Positions 1-11,157 of a stretch of 64,000 nucleotides of DNA are shown here, one piece after another. The notes beneath the pieces were generated by a model, which searched no databases, was not told where the DNA came from, and worked only from the letters and a program-made list of their open reading frames with translations. Within the stretch, counting starts at the first letter, position 1; every line of letters starts with the position of its first letter. The stretch covers positions 14,689,766-14,753,765 of the forward strand of contig NC_132915.1 in assembly GCF_047675955.1 (NCBI RefSeq), written 5' to 3'. Position numbers and translations under genes: made by a program. The DNA is from Chlorocebus sabaeus. Taxonomy: Eukaryota > Chordata > Mammalia > Primates > Cercopithecidae.

Positions 1-880
1 GCCTAAAATAAGAGTTAAAAAATAATCTGAAAAACTGTTTAAACATGAAAATATAGGATTTTGTAGGGTTTTTTTTTTTTTTTTTTCCCCGAAGGTGAAG
101 GTAGCCTGATGGAGATGTGGGGTTGCAGCTGCTTTTAGTTAGTGGGGCAAGGACAAAATGCACAAGGATCCAAGAGAACCCGGACAACGCAGGTGGACAG
201 TCTGTGCTAAGAGGACGATCACAGTGCGAAATGGCGTCGGGTCCACACTGCATTCCTTTGTAGCCTGCGGCGTGCAGCTGTTAGTGGACTTGCATTTCAG
301 TGGCTGTTACTTGGGGGCATAAAGCATTAACACACTGGGAAAAGTCATTTCCACTTTAGCATCCTTCACTTACTAACCTAGGGAGTGAACTAACTGATGC
401 TGCAGGTACCTGCATTATGGCAGAGAAATCCTAAAAGTACATCTTGAGTACAGAACTCATGGGAAGCTCCAGCAAGGCACAGAGACAGAAATGAATGTCA
501 GATTGATTCTGTGTACACAGATTCAAGGTTTTGTGTTGGTCTAAAAGGATAATGCATCACCTCTCTCCTAAGAGATTATACCAAATGAGCTCTCTTCAGG
601 ATAATAAAAGTCCATCAGTCCACAAAAGTTTAGAAATCTATTAGGTTGTTAGAGTCCTAATGACCCTGGCTAAAATGAAACTATGATGGGATAGCTGAGC
701 ACTTGGAGCCTTGGGAAGTGACCTACTTTGTTGAATGATATTTGACATTAAGGTTTTTATCAGTAACAAATAAAGTTCTTATTCAGCTCTTTTCATCAGT
801 CCTAGCATACATTCACTGTGAAGCTGGTACTTTGGTCTACATTGATTAACTCCAATGAAAGTGCAGTGATTTTAGACATT

Positions 881-1388
881 TGTATTAGAGTTTTCCAGAG
901 AAACAGAACCAATAAGATATGTGTATGTGTGCATAATGTACATAAACACAGACACACATATAAAATATATGTGTTATGTATATACCATATGTATACACAT
1001 ATGTCTTGACATATTATTTAGAAAGAGAGAGATTGATTTCAGGGAATTGACTCATGTGACTATGGAGGCTGGTAAGTCCCAACTCTGCAGGGCAGGGTGG
1101 CAGGCTGGAGACCCAGAGAGGGGTTGAGGTTGCAGTCCTGGTGAAAAGGTCATCTGCTAGCAGAATTCCCACTTCCTCCTGGGAGATCAGTCTTTGTTCC
1201 AGGTCTTTACTGAATGGATGAGGCTCACCTACCCACATTATGGAGAGTAAACTGCTTTACTCGAAGTCTGCTGATTTAAATGTTAATATTGTGTATAGTA
1301 TACCTTCACAGCAACATACTCACATGTTTGAGCAACAGTCTGGCTGCTGTGGCCTAGACAAGTTGACATAAATAAAATTCACCATCAT
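881..1388 (-). repeat. LTR-like ancient repeat, probably MaLR-related
   Basis: The + strand begins TGTATTAG and runs through a familiar mammalian repeat text (AGAGAAACAGAACCAATA, then GGAGGCTGGTAAGTCC, ATGGAGAGTAAACTGCTTTA) to a CACCATCATA end. It contains an internal TG/TA microsatellite at 918-1015. The family name is from memory and uncertain; orientation follows the TGTATTAG start seen in reversed MaLR LTRs. Confidence 0.45.
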
Positions 1389-2187
1389 AGCCACTAAGAG
1401 AGTTTTTCAGATATTCTCAGTTTTGAGATGATCACCGAGCATTTTTGAATGCTTCTAGCTTGCAAGTAACAGAAAAATTCGAACTATTTTAATCAGGAAA
1501 AATTCCTATACATATATTATATCCCCCCACCTTCCAAATGCCTCAACACTCCACAACGAAGTACCTAAGTCAACTTTAAAGTTATTAATATTTTTTCTCT
1601 TCCAAGAAAAGGCTTGCCCTACATCTGCTTATGGCTGTGAGATGCCCCTCTGGGAGAAGAGGTCTTACTATTCAGCCATGTTCCTGCCCCTCCACACTCA
1701 CCCTGCAATCCCATTCTTCGTCAAAATAGTCATGACTTCAAACTGAGCACCTCACAGAAGGTACATCTTGGATTTGAGCATAGCTATCCAGCAAGCCACA
1801 CAAACATTATGCTTTGCTGGACTCTCCTGGGCAAATTCACTGCTTTCTGGCTTCCTTTCTTGTCCTCCTTCCTTCTCCTTCCTTCCCTCCTTTCTGCAAA
1901 TTGCTCTGTGAAAGGAAGGCATTGTGCCAAGAAGTCCAAAGGCTGACATTTTAATGAGGAACAGGAAGAAATTCTTTCCAGTAGGAATGGGTTCTTATCT
2001 ACTAGTTTTTGTCCCTGAGTTGGAAGTTACTTACAGGATGTAATATGAGAGCACAGGGAAGCCAGAAGTGTTCCACCGGGTATAAGTCCTAAAGCAGCCA
2101 CAAGAGAGCTGCTAGATTCATTATTCAGCAGCTCAGTGGGCACTGGTGGTAAATCACATCTTCTCTCTGCTAGTCAAGGGCGTTTCT

Positions 2188-2262
2188 AGAAATGCAAACT
2201 CCCAGGGCCCACCGCAGACTCACCGAAGCATCTGTATTTTAACAGAATCCCTGAATGGTTTG
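2188..2262 (+). mobile_element. MER5-type hAT-Charlie fragment
   Basis: The stretch AGAAATGCAAACTCCCAGGG, followed by GCATCTGTATTTTAACAGAAT, resembles the central part of MER5A-like non-autonomous hAT elements. Both ends are missing or too diverged to place. Confidence 0.45.
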
Positions 2263-2699
2263 TGTGTGTAGTAAACTCTGCTGAGAAAATGAGAAGTGAG
2301 AGTGTGGGATGTGGCCACATCTGCTGGGCAGATGTTTCCAAAAAGGCAGAGAAGACCCAGAAAAAAATCGCTGAACTGGAGTAGAAGAGAGAAACTTCGC
2401 TGACTTCAAAATGTTGCCTTGGAGTGCTTCTGGTTATTTGATATCTGAATTTTGAGATGTTCATGACTGAGTTTACCTTGAGGATACAGTCCTTTATACT
2501 CCATCAAGTAGTTTGTGTATTTTGTGAATGTATTCTTCAAAGACAAAACACGTGCAAAAAAAGCACACGGAGCAGAAGCGTATAGCTTGCTGGGTTTTCA
2601 GATGGATTGCTTGAGTAAATCAGAATGCAGGTGAGGAAGCAGAACATTTCACTACATTGCGGAAGCCCAGGTTCCCCCCTCAATCACTGCAGACCCCTC

Positions 2700-3040
2700 T
2701 TTCCAGAGGAGTCATCGTCCTTTGCCTCTGTGTTGATGTTACATACATAGGTTCGTGCAGTGCATCTGGCTTCTTTCAGTCACCGTGATGTTTGGGAGCT
2801 TGTAGTTTAAAACTTTTATTTTCATTGATGTAGACTCTTCCGCAGTGTGAAAATACCACAATCAATTTATCCAGTTCACTAAAAATGTCCATGTGGATAA
2901 TTTCTACTTCATGGATGTCACACATAGTACTGCAGTGATCATCTGTCACAAGACTTTTGGTAAGCATATGGACGTGGGCAACGCGTTGGTCAGAAAAATT
3001 GTTTGCAAAATCACTGAAGCTTTCCGTGCTAATTCAGGGT
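2700..3040 (-). mobile_element. Ancient L1 (L1M-type) fragment, antisense
   Basis: Text such as TTCCGCAGTGTGAAAATACC, CAATTTATCCAGTTCACT and AATGTCCATG follows the antisense of the L1 ORF2 3' region, with heavy decay. No open frame remains. Boundaries are approximate. Confidence 0.45.
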
Positions 3041-4919
3041 CATCATATGAAGTCTAGTTTTATTCTGGGAGGTAGTAGAATGATATCCCCAGGGATTTGT
3101 GGAGATGGTGGTTCAGCTTGGCTTTTGAAGTTACTGTGTGGAGTGTCTGTCCTTGCCATCAGGCTGCCAGATGACGTTTTACTATTCTCAGTACTTCCTT
3201 CCTTCCTGGGTCTTTGTCTGTTGAAGTTTTGGAAAACAGATTATCAGATACATTAGAATTGTGTTTTTTAAAAGCCCGGTTTGAATGTAAATGATTCCTA
3301 TACCAAGCAGGAGTGTCTCAGAAGCTGTTTTTCTTTTTTTTTTTTTTCTGACTTTCCAACCTCCTTTTGGATTCTTCTTGGCGTCAGATACCTGAGTTTC
3401 AGATAGCTGGAGTGCTGCCATCATTTTGAAATTATAATATTATTATTATTTGTAGCTTTACTCCTGTTCCATTTTTATTCATACATTAACTCCTTTTTCA
3501 ATTTTGTTTATTTTGGAGGTTCCTCAAGTAGACACTGTGGTTCTAAATTATCTTTTTAGACATTCAGCCACTTAGAGAGAGATAAGCGCAAAACATGGAC
3601 TTACATTATTTTGAATACAAATAAGAAGTAGGTGCCCAGCCAGGAGTGGGCATAGTTCACGCTGAATGAATCCACTGGAGTCTGTCAGTCACCTCATATG
3701 TTGGTCACTGAAATTATTTTTAATCCTTTCTCTTTTGAGTTTTAGGGGAATGCTTAAAAAATTACACACCAAGATAAACAAATACTACTGCTTTGTGGAT
3801 TCTCCTTGTCCACTCGAGCAAATTATCATAATAACTTTATGACAACTTTCTGTATAGTACTGGGATTTAAAGCAACAATTAGGCATTTATTTCCATTTTC
3901 TTTAGTAGCTTTTGCATTTGTTTTGCTGCCCAGAGGGTATCTTATTATCCAAGCAGGTGAGAGAGGAGTGTGGCTCAGACCACAGGGAAACAGAACTGGA
4001 AACCAAGGGAATGTTAAAGGTTTGGGATAAAAAAATATAAACTGAGATAAATGTAAATATACGGCTTACTGAAATTGCTTTTTCCTTATCTGATGAACCA
4101 GTGAGTTAAGATGATGACTCAATTAAGGGAAGACTGGTTTTTCTTTTCTTGACTTTTCCTGGGGGTTGAGGTCAGACTGTGTTGGCAGATGGTGTTTGCA
4201 GATCTGAAGGCTGTTTGCTCTTTTAGTGAACTGTGGCTCTGGGAGCACAAAAGTGGACCAGTGGCAGGACAACTGATCCTTGAATAATGTGCAAAAGTCG
4301 GATTTTAATGAGATTTTTGGCTACCTTTTTTTAAAAAACACATTTCAGAAAGTCACCCTTCCGTTCTGGAGAAAATCAAATGAAAAAGTAATTAAACGTC
4401 CTAGCAGGTTGCTGGGAAAGCAGTGGAGTGGACAGATGATGGGCAGTGGGGTCTGTCCCAGGAGGCTTCTGCTTTGTGGAAAATGTATCCCACGCACCTT
4501 GGAGTGAGACTGGGAGCCTCTCAAAGGGTATTAACTGTTGAAATGTCAAATTAGAGATGTTGGCAGCATTTTATTTCTAAGGGGAAATGTGTTTAAGAAA
4601 TTCATAAGAAAATCTCTACAGCTAATTTTACTTGGTTTGATATGTTTGATCTATTTTTGTATCTTTTCATAAAACAGACGAACACTGTTATTGATTTATC
4701 TTTGTGTTTGATGGTTAGGTAGCAGGGTAGGTAGGTAAAAATCAGTGATTCTTAAAAGTAGATTATAAAATTCTGTGACATGTCTTTTGGGACACTAAAG
4801 AAATAATATCACATATATAAATAGTTTTAACATAATTCAAAGATGTAATAGACAATAATATCACGCTTAATTACATTAACTGTCATAGCAAACTAATGTA
4901 ACCTTTGAAATAGGCTTTT

Positions 4920-4933
4920 AAAAGGGCCAGAGC
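4920..4933 (+). repeat. 5' target-site duplication of the Alu (now outer flank of Alu+L1)
   Basis: AAAAGGGCCAGAGC lies directly before the Alu at 4934. A 12/14 match, AAAAAGGCCAAAGC, sits after the L1 tail at 11409-11422. The pair marks the original Alu insertion site, split by the later L1. Confidence 0.75.
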
Positions 4934-5221
4934 ACCAGGCACAGTGGCACACACCTGTAATCCCAGCACTTTGGGAGGCCCAGGCAGGTAGATCACCTGA
5001 GGTCAGGAGTTCAAGACCAGCCCGAGTAACATCTCTCTACTAAATACAAAAAGTTAGCGAGGCATGGTGGCGCGTGCCTGTAAACTTGGGAGGCTGAGGC
5101 GGGAGAATCATTTGAACCCAGGAGGCAGAGGTTGCAGTGAGCTGAGATCGTGCCATTGCACTCTAGCCTGGGTGACAAGAGTGAAACTCTGTATCAAAAA
5201 ATATATTTAAAATAAAATAAA
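4934..5221 (+). mobile_element. Alu element (AluS-like), sense, interrupted in its tail by L1
   Basis: Full dimeric Alu with a recognisable left arm (CCTGTAATCCCAGCACTTTG), right arm (GGTTGCAGTGAGCTGAGAT) and a degenerate A-rich tail (AAAATATATTTAAAATAAAATAAA region). The right-arm start lacks some bases (TGTAAACTTGGGAGG). The tail is where the full-length L1 begins. Its 5' duplication is at 4920-4933 and the matching 3' copy is only found after the L1. Confidence 0.9.
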
Positions 5222-6249
5222 GGGGGCGGAGCAAGATGGCCGAATAGGAACAGCTCCAGTCTCCAACTCCCAGCGCGAGCGACACAGAAGACCGGTGATT
5301 TCTGCATTTTCAACTGAGGTACTGGGTTCGTCTCACTGGGGAGTGCCAGACGATCGGTGCTGGTCAGCTGCTGCAGCCCGACCAGCGAGAGCTGAAGCAG
5401 GGCGAGGCATTGCCTCACCTGGAAAGCGCAAGGGGGAAGGGAATCCCTTTTCCTAGCCAGGGGAACTGAGACACACAACACCTGGAAAATCGGGTAACTC
5501 CCACCCCAAAACTGCGCTTTAAGCAAACCGGCATACCAGGAGATCATATCCCACACCTGGCCGGGAGGGTCCCACACCCACGGAGCCTCCCTCATTGCTA
5601 GCACAGCAGTCTGTGATCTACCAGCAAGGCAGCAGCGAGGCTGGGGGAGGGGCGCCCGCCATTGCTGAGGCTTAAGTAGGTAAACAAAGCTGCTGGGAAG
5701 CTCGAACTGGGTGGAGCTCACAGCAGCTCAAGGAAACCTGCCTGTCTCTGTAGACTCCACCTCTGGGGACAGGGCACAGTAAATAATAACAAACGCAGCA
5801 GCTCTGCAGACGCAAACGACTCTGTCTGACAGCTTTGAAGAGAGCAGTGGATCTCCCAACACGGAGGTTGAGATCTGAGAAGGGACAGACTCCCTGCTCA
5901 AGTGGGTCCCTGACCCCTGAGTAGCCTAACTGGGAGACATCCCCCACTAGGGGCAGTCTGACACCCCACACCTCACAGGGTGGAGTACACCCCTGAGAGG
6001 AAGCTTCCAAAGCAAGAATCAGACAGGTACACTCGCTGTTCAGAAATATTCTATCTTCTGCAGCCTCTGCTGCTGATACCCAGGCAAACAGGGTCTGGAG
6101 TGGACCTCAAGCAATCTCCTACAGCTATAACCTACAGCTGAGGATCCTGACTGTTAGAAGGAAAGCTATCAAACAGGAAGGACACCTACACCAAAACCCC
6201 ATCAGTACATCACCATCATCAAAGACCAGAGGCAGATAAAACCACAAAG
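5222..6249 (+). promoter_or_regulatory. L1 5' UTR / internal promoter
   Basis: Starts GGGGGCGGAGCAAGATGGCC, with the YY1 core AAGATGGC at 5233-5240 that in human L1 fixes the transcription start. It ends directly before the ORF1 ATG. The approximately 1.03 kb length is complete rather than 5'-truncated. The antisense strand of this region is known in human L1 to carry a second promoter; that activity here is inferred from homology only. Confidence 0.9.
5618..5662 (-). pseudogene. Truncated antisense ORF0 of L1
   Basis: Human L1 carries a primate-specific antisense frame, ORF0 (about 70 residues), starting ATG GCG GGC GCC in this part of the 5' UTR. The same start is present here (ATG complement at 5660-5662), but codon 15 is TAG (5618-5620), leaving 14 residues. 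A different antisense frame is open from 5721 to 5194 (175 codons) but begins with GTG and runs out of the L1 into the Alu tail. ORF0 identity rests on memory of the human sequence. Confidence 0.6.
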
Positions 6250-7266
6250 ATGGGGAAAAAGCAGGGCAGAAAAGCTGGGAATTCAAAAAATAAGAGCGCA
6301 TCTCCCCCGGCAAAGGAGCGCAGCTCATCGCCAGCAACGGATCAAAGGTGGACGGAGAATGACTTCGACGAGATGAGAGAAGAAGGCTTCAGTCCATCAA
6401 ATTTCTCAGAGCTAAAGGAGGAATTACGTACCCAGCGCAAAGAAACTAAAAATCTTGAAAAAAAAGTGGAAGAATTGATGGCTAGAGTAATCAATGCAGA
6501 GAAGCTCACAAACGAAATGAAAGAGACGAAAACCATGGCACGAGAAATACGTGACAAATGCACAAGCTTCAGTAACCGACTCGACCAACTGGAAGAAAGA
6601 ATGTCAGCGATGGAGGATCAAATGAATGAAATGAAGCGAGAAGAGAAACCAAAAGAAAAAAGAAGAAAAAGAAATGAACAAAGCCTGCAAGAAGTATGGG
6701 ATTATGTAAAAAGACCAAATCTACGTCTGATTGGGGTGCCTGAAAGTGAGGGGGAAAATGGAACCAAGTTGGAAAACACTCTTCAGGATATCATCCAGGA
6801 GAACTTCCCCAACCTAGTAGGGCAGGCCAACATTCAAATCCAGGAAATACAGAGAACGCCACAAAGATACTCCTCGAGAAGAGCAACTCCAAGACACATA
6901 ATTGCCAGATTCACCAAAGTTGAAATGAAGGAAAAAATCTTAAGGGCAGCCAGAGAGAAAGGTCGGGTTACCCACAAAGGGAAGCCCATCAGACTAACAG
7001 CAGATCTCTCGGCAGAAACTCTTCAAGCCAGAAGAGAGTGGGGGCCAATATTCAACATTCTTAAAGAAAAGAATTTTAAACCCAGGATTTTATATCCAGC
7101 CAAACTAAGTTTCATAAGTGAAGGAGAAATAAAATCCTTTACAGATAAGCAAATGCTTAGGGATTTTGTCACCACTAGGCCTGCCTTACAAGAGACCCTG
7201 AAGGAAGCACTAAACATGGAAAGGAACAACCGGTACCAGCCATTGCAAAAACATGCCAAAATGTAA
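6250..7266 (+). CDS. LINE-1 ORF1 protein (RNA-binding chaperone)
   Basis: 338-residue L1 ORF1p, which trimerises, coats L1 RNA in cis and acts as a nucleic-acid chaperone in the cytoplasmic L1 ribonucleoprotein. The ATG at 6250 follows the 5' UTR in the sequence AAAGATGGGG. Visible parts: a basic, Ser/Pro-rich N-terminus (residues 1-35, SASPPAKERSSSPATDQR), a long heptad-rich coiled coil (about 50-150, ELKEELRTQRKETKNLEKKV then LDQLEERMSAMEDQMNEMKR), an RRM (about 157-252, beginning RPNLRLIGVPESEGENG) and the C-terminal domain (about 253-323, with REKGRVTHKGKPIRLTADLS and ARREWGPIFNILKEKNF). Length equals human L1 ORF1p and no disabling change is seen. It is followed by a 63-base spacer to ORF2, the usual L1 arrangement with ORF2 translated by reinitiation. 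Confidence 0.97.
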   Translation: MGKKQGRKAGNSKNKSASPPAKERSSSPATDQRWTENDFDEMREEGFSPSNFSELKEELRTQRKETKNLEKKVEELMARVINAEKLTNEMKETKTMAREIRDKCTSFSNRLDQLEERMSAMEDQMNEMKREEKPKEKRRKRNEQSLQEVWDYVKRPNLRLIGVPESEGENGTKLENTLQDIIQENFPNLVGQANIQIQEIQRTPQRYSSRRATPRHIIARFTKVEMKEKILRAAREKGRVTHKGKPIRLTADLSAETLQARREWGPIFNILKEKNFKPRILYPAKLSFISEGEIKSFTDKQMLRDFVTTRPALQETLKEALNMERNNRYQPLQKHAKM

Positions 7267-7329
7267 AGACCATCAAGGCTAGGAAGAAACTGCATCAACT
7301 AACGAGCAAAATAACCAGTTAATATCATA

Positions 7330-10300
7330 ATGGCAGGATCAAGTTCACACATAACAATCTTAACCTTAAATGTAAATGGACTAAATGCTCCAATTAAAAG
7401 ACACAGACTGGCAAACTGGATAAAGAGTCAAGACCCATCAGTCTGCTGTATTCAGGAGACCCATCTCACGCGCAGAGACATACATAGGCTCAAAATAAAG
7501 GGATGGAGGAAGATTTACCAAGCAAATGGAGAACAAAAAAAAGCGGGGGTTGCAATACTAGTCTCTGATAAAACAGACTTTAAACCATCAAAGATCAAAA
7601 GAGACAAAGAAGGCCATTACGTAATGGTAAAGGGATCAATTCAACAGGAAGAGCTAACTATCCTAAATATATATGCACCCAATACAGGAGCACCCAGATT
7701 CATAAAGCAAGTCCTTAGAGACTTACAAAGAGACTTAGACTCCCATACAATAATAATGGGAGACTTCAACACTCCACTGTCAACATTAGACAGATCAACA
7801 AGACAGAAAGTTAACAAGGATATCCAGGAATTGAACTCATCTCTGCAGCAAGCAGACCTAATAGACATCTATAGAACTCTCCACCCCAAATCAACAGAAT
7901 ATACATTCTTCTCAGCACCACATCGTACTTACTCCAAAATAGACCACGTAATTGGAAGTAAAGCACTCCTCAGCAAATGTACAAGAACAGAAATTATAAC
8001 AAACTGTCTCTCAGACCACAGTGCAATCAAATTAGAACTCAGGACTAAGAAACTCAATCAAAACCGCTCAACTACATGGAAACTGAACAACCTGCTCCTG
8101 AATGACTACTGGGTACATAACGAAATGAAGGCAGAAATAAAGATGTTCTTTGAAACCAATGAGAACAAAGATACAACATACCAGAATCTCTGGGACACAT
8201 TTAAAGCAGTGTGTAGAGGAAAATTTATAGGACTAAATGCCCACAAGAGAAAGCAGGAAAGATCTAAAATTGACACTCTAACATCGCAATTAAAAGAACT
8301 AGAGAAGCAAGAGCAAACACATTCGAAAGCTAGCAGAAGGCAAGAAATAACTAAGATCAGAGCAGAACTGAAGGAGATAGAGACACAAAAAACCCTCCAA
8401 AAAATCAATGAATCCAGGAGTTGGTTTTTTGAAAAGATCAACAAAATTGACAGACCACTAGCAAGACTAATAAAGAAGAAAAGAGAGAAGAATCAAATCG
8501 ACGCAATTAAAAATGATAAAGGGGATATCACCACCGACCCCACAGAAATACAAACTACCATCAGAGAATACTATAAACACCTCTACGCAAATAAACTGGA
8601 AAATCTAGAAGAAATGGATAATTTCCTGGACACTTACACTCTTCCAAGACTAAACCAGGAAGAAGTTGAATCCCTGAATAGACCAATAGTAGGCTCTGAA
8701 ATTGAGGCAATAATTAATAGCCTACCAACCAAAAAAAGTCCAGGACCAGATGGATTCACAGCTGAATTCTACCAGAGGTACAAGGAGGAGCTGGTACCAT
8801 TCCTTCTGAAACTATTCCAATCAATAGAAAAAGAGGGAATCCTCCCTAACTCATTTTATGAGGCCAACATCATCCTGATACCAAAGCCTGGCAGAGACAC
8901 AACAAAAAAAGAGAATTTTAGACCAATATCCCTGATGAACATCAATGCAAAAATCCTCAATAAAATACTGGCAAACCGGATTCAGCAACACATCAAAAAG
9001 CTTATCCACCATGATCAAGTGGGCTTCATCCCTGGGATGCAAGGCTGGTTCAACATTCGCAAATCAATAAACATAATCCAGCATATAAACAGAACCAAAG
9101 ACAAGAACCACATCATTATCTCAGTAGATGCAGAAAAGGCTTTTGACAAAATTCAACAGCCCTTCATGCTAAAAACGCTCAATAAATTCGGTATTGATGG
9201 AACGTACCTCAAAATCATAAGAGCTATTTATGACAAACCCACAGCCAATATCATACTGAATGGGCAAAAACTGGAAAAATTCCCTTTGAAAACTGGCACA
9301 AGACAGGGATGCCCTCTCTCACCACTCCTATTCAACATAGTGTTGGAAGTTCTGGCTAGGGCAATCAGGCAAGAGAAAGAAATCAAGGGGATTCAGTTAG
9401 GAAAAGAAGAAGTCAAATTGTCCCTGTTTGCAGACGACATGATTGTATATTTAGAAAACCCCATTGTCTCAGCCCAAAATCTCCTTAAGCTGATAAGTAA
9501 CTTCAGCAAAGTCTCAGGATACAAAATTAATGTGCAAAAATCACAAGCATTCTTATACACCAGTGACAGTCAAACAGAGAGCCAAATCAGGAATGAACTT
9601 CCATTCACAATTGCTTCAAAGAGAATAAAATACCTAGGAATCCAACTTCCAAGGGATGTAAAGGACCTCTTCAAGGAGAACTACAAACCACTGCTCAGTG
9701 AAATAAAAGAGGACACAAACAAATGGAAGAACATACCATGCTCATGGATAGGAAGAATCAATATCTTGAAAATGGCCATACTGCCCAAGGTAATTTATAG
9801 GTTCAATGCCATCCCCATCAAGCTACCAATGAGCTTCTTCACAGAATTGGAAAAAACTGCTTTAAAGTTCATATGGAACCAAAAAAGAGCCCGCATCTCC
9901 AAGACAATCCTAAGTCAAAAGAACAAAGCTGGAGGCATCACGCTACCTGACTTCAAACTATACTACAAGGCTACAGTAACCAAAACAGCATGGTACTGGT
10001 ACCAAAACAGAGATATAGACCAATGGAACAGAACAGAGTCCTCAGAAATAATACCACACATCTACAGCCATCTGATCTTTGACAAACCTGAGAGAAACAA
10101 GAAATGGGGAAAGGATTCCCTATTTAATAAATGGTGCTGGGAAAACTGGCTAGCCATAAGTAGAAAGCTGAAACTGGATCCTTTCCTTACTCCTTATACG
10201 AAAATTAATTCAAGATGGATTAGAGACTTAAATGTTAGACCTAATACCATAAAAATCCTAGAGGAAAACCTAGGTAGTACCATTCAGGACATAGGCATGG

Positions 10301-11157
10301 GCAAAGACTTCATGTCTAAAACACCAAAAGCAACGGCAGCAAAAGCCAAAATTGACAAATGGGATCTCATTAAACTAAAGAGCTTCTGCACAGCAAAAGA
10401 AACTACCATCAGAGTGAACAGGCAACCTACAGAATGGGAGAAAATTTTTGCAATCTACTCATCTGACAAAGGGCTAATATCCAGAACCTACAAAGAACTC
10501 AAACAAATTTACAAGAAAAAAGCAAACAACCCCATCAAAAAGTGGGCAAAGGATATGAACAGACATTTCTCAAAAGAAGACATTCATACAGCCAACAGAC
10601 ACATGAAAAAATGCTCATCATCACTGGCCATCAGAGAAATGCAAATCAAAACCACAATGAGATACCATCTCACACCAGTTAGAATGGCAATCATTAAAAA
10701 GTCAGGAAACAACAGGTGCTGGAGAGGATGTGGAGAAATAGGAACACTTTTACACTGTTGGTGGGATTGTAAACTAGTTCAACCATTATGGAAAACAGTA
10801 TGGCGATTCCTCAAGGATCTAGAACTAGATGTACCATATGACCCAGCCATCCCATTACTGGGTATATACCCAAAGGATTATAAATTATGCTGCTATAAAG
10901 ACACATGCACACGTATGTTTATTGCAGCACTATTCACAATAGCAAAGACTTGGAATCAACCCAAATGTCCATCAGTGACAGATTGGATTAAGAAAATGTG
11001 GCACATATACACCATGGAATACTATGCAGCCATAAAAAAGGATGAGTTTGTGTCCTTTGTAGGGACATGGATGCAGCTGGAAACCATCATTCTTAGCAAA
11101 CTATCACAAGAACAGAAAACCAAACACCGCATGTTCTCACTCATAGGTGGGAACTGA
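7330..11157 (+). CDS. LINE-1 ORF2 protein (endonuclease / reverse transcriptase)
   Basis: 1275-residue L1 ORF2p, the enzyme of target-primed reverse transcription. The N-terminal APE-like endonuclease (about 1-239) keeps Asn14, Glu43 (CIQETHL), Asp145 (MGDFNTPL), Asp229 and His230 (LSDHSAIKL). The reverse transcriptase (about 500-775) shows SPGPDGFTAEFY, the RQGCPLSPLLFN block and the catalytic FADD at 700-703. The C-terminal Cys/His knuckle is complete: C1130, C1134, H1143, C1147 (CX3C-X8-HX3C spacing by these positions). The protein ends in SLIGGN as in human L1. No premature stop or frameshift occurs over 3.8 kb of neutrally evolving intron, which is strong evidence of a recent insertion. 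The start is the ATG at 7330, after the conserved 63-base spacer. Catalytic competence is inferred from residues, not shown. Confidence 0.97.
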   Translation: MAGSSSHITILTLNVNGLNAPIKRHRLANWIKSQDPSVCCIQETHLTRRDIHRLKIKGWRKIYQANGEQKKAGVAILVSDKTDFKPSKIKRDKEGHYVMVKGSIQQEELTILNIYAPNTGAPRFIKQVLRDLQRDLDSHTIIMGDFNTPLSTLDRSTRQKVNKDIQELNSSLQQADLIDIYRTLHPKSTEYTFFSAPHRTYSKIDHVIGSKALLSKCTRTEIITNCLSDHSAIKLELRTKKLNQNRSTTWKLNNLLLNDYWVHNEMKAEIKMFFETNENKDTTYQNLWDTFKAVCRGKFIGLNAHKRKQERSKIDTLTSQLKELEKQEQTHSKASRRQEITKIRAELKEIETQKTLQKINESRSWFFEKINKIDRPLARLIKKKREKNQIDAIKNDKGDITTDPTEIQTTIREYYKHLYANKLENLEEMDNFLDTYTLPRLNQEEVESLNRPIVGSEIEAIINSLPTKKSPGPDGFTAEFYQRYKEELVPFLLKLFQSIEKEGILPNSFYEANIILIPKPGRDTTKKENFRPISLMNINAKILNKILANRIQQHIKKLIHHDQVGFIPGMQGWFNIRKSINIIQHINRTKDKNHIIISVDAEKAFDKIQQPFMLKTLNKFGIDGTYLKIIRAIYDKPTANIILNGQKLEKFPLKTGTRQGCPLSPLLFNIVLEVLARAIRQEKEIKGIQLGKEEVKLSLFADDMIVYLENPIVSAQNLLKLISNFSKVSGYKINVQKSQAFLYTSDSQTESQIRNELPFTIASKRIKYLGIQLPRDVKDLFKENYKPLLSEIKEDTNKWKNIPCSWIGRINILKMAILPKVIYRFNAIPIKLPMSFFTELEKTALKFIWNQKRARISKTILSQKNKAGGITLPDFKLYYKATVTKTAWYWYQNRDIDQWNRTESSEIIPHIYSHLIFDKPERNKKWGKDSLFNKWCWENWLAISRKLKLDPFLTPYTKINSRWIRDLNVRPNTIKILEENLGSTIQDIGMGKDFMSKTPKATAAKAKIDKWDLIKLKSFCTAKETTIRVNRQPTEWEKIFAIYSSDKGLISRTYKELKQIYKKKANNPIKKWAKDMNRHFSKEDIHTANRHMKKCSSSLAIREMQIKTTMRYHLTPVRMAIIKKSGNNRCWRGCGEIGTLLHCWWDCKLVQPLWKTVWRFLKDLELDVPYDPAIPLLGIYPKDYKLCCYKDTCTRMFIAALFTIAKTWNQPKCPSVTDWIKKMWHIYTMEYYAAIKKDEFVSFVGTWMQLETIILSKLSQEQKTKHRMFSLIGGN

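Larger units (their letters stand above)
1..4919 (+). other. RASEF: RASEF intron 1, 5' part of the window
   Basis: Non-coding intronic DNA upstream of the first exon seen. It holds a T-run at 67-86, a MaLR-like LTR remnant (881-1388), a MER5-like fragment (2188-2262) and an ancient L1 fragment (about 2700-3040). Between these (1-880, 1390-2185, 2265-2700, 3040-4919) I see AT-rich sequence with no exon-like frame flanked by splice sites and no repeat I can name. Assignment to intron 1 rests on the first coding exon at 26379 starting inside a codon, and on the human gene, as I recall it, having a single EF-hand exon before it. Confidence 0.7.

Noticed and set aside
1752..1949. Small frame with KEGRKEKEGG repeats
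   Set aside because: Arises from a CCTT-rich simple stretch (1845-1900) read on the minus strand.
6250..7298. Opposite-strand frames across L1 ORF1 and ORF2
   Set aside because: Shadows of the A-rich L1 coding strand; no independent start context or domains.
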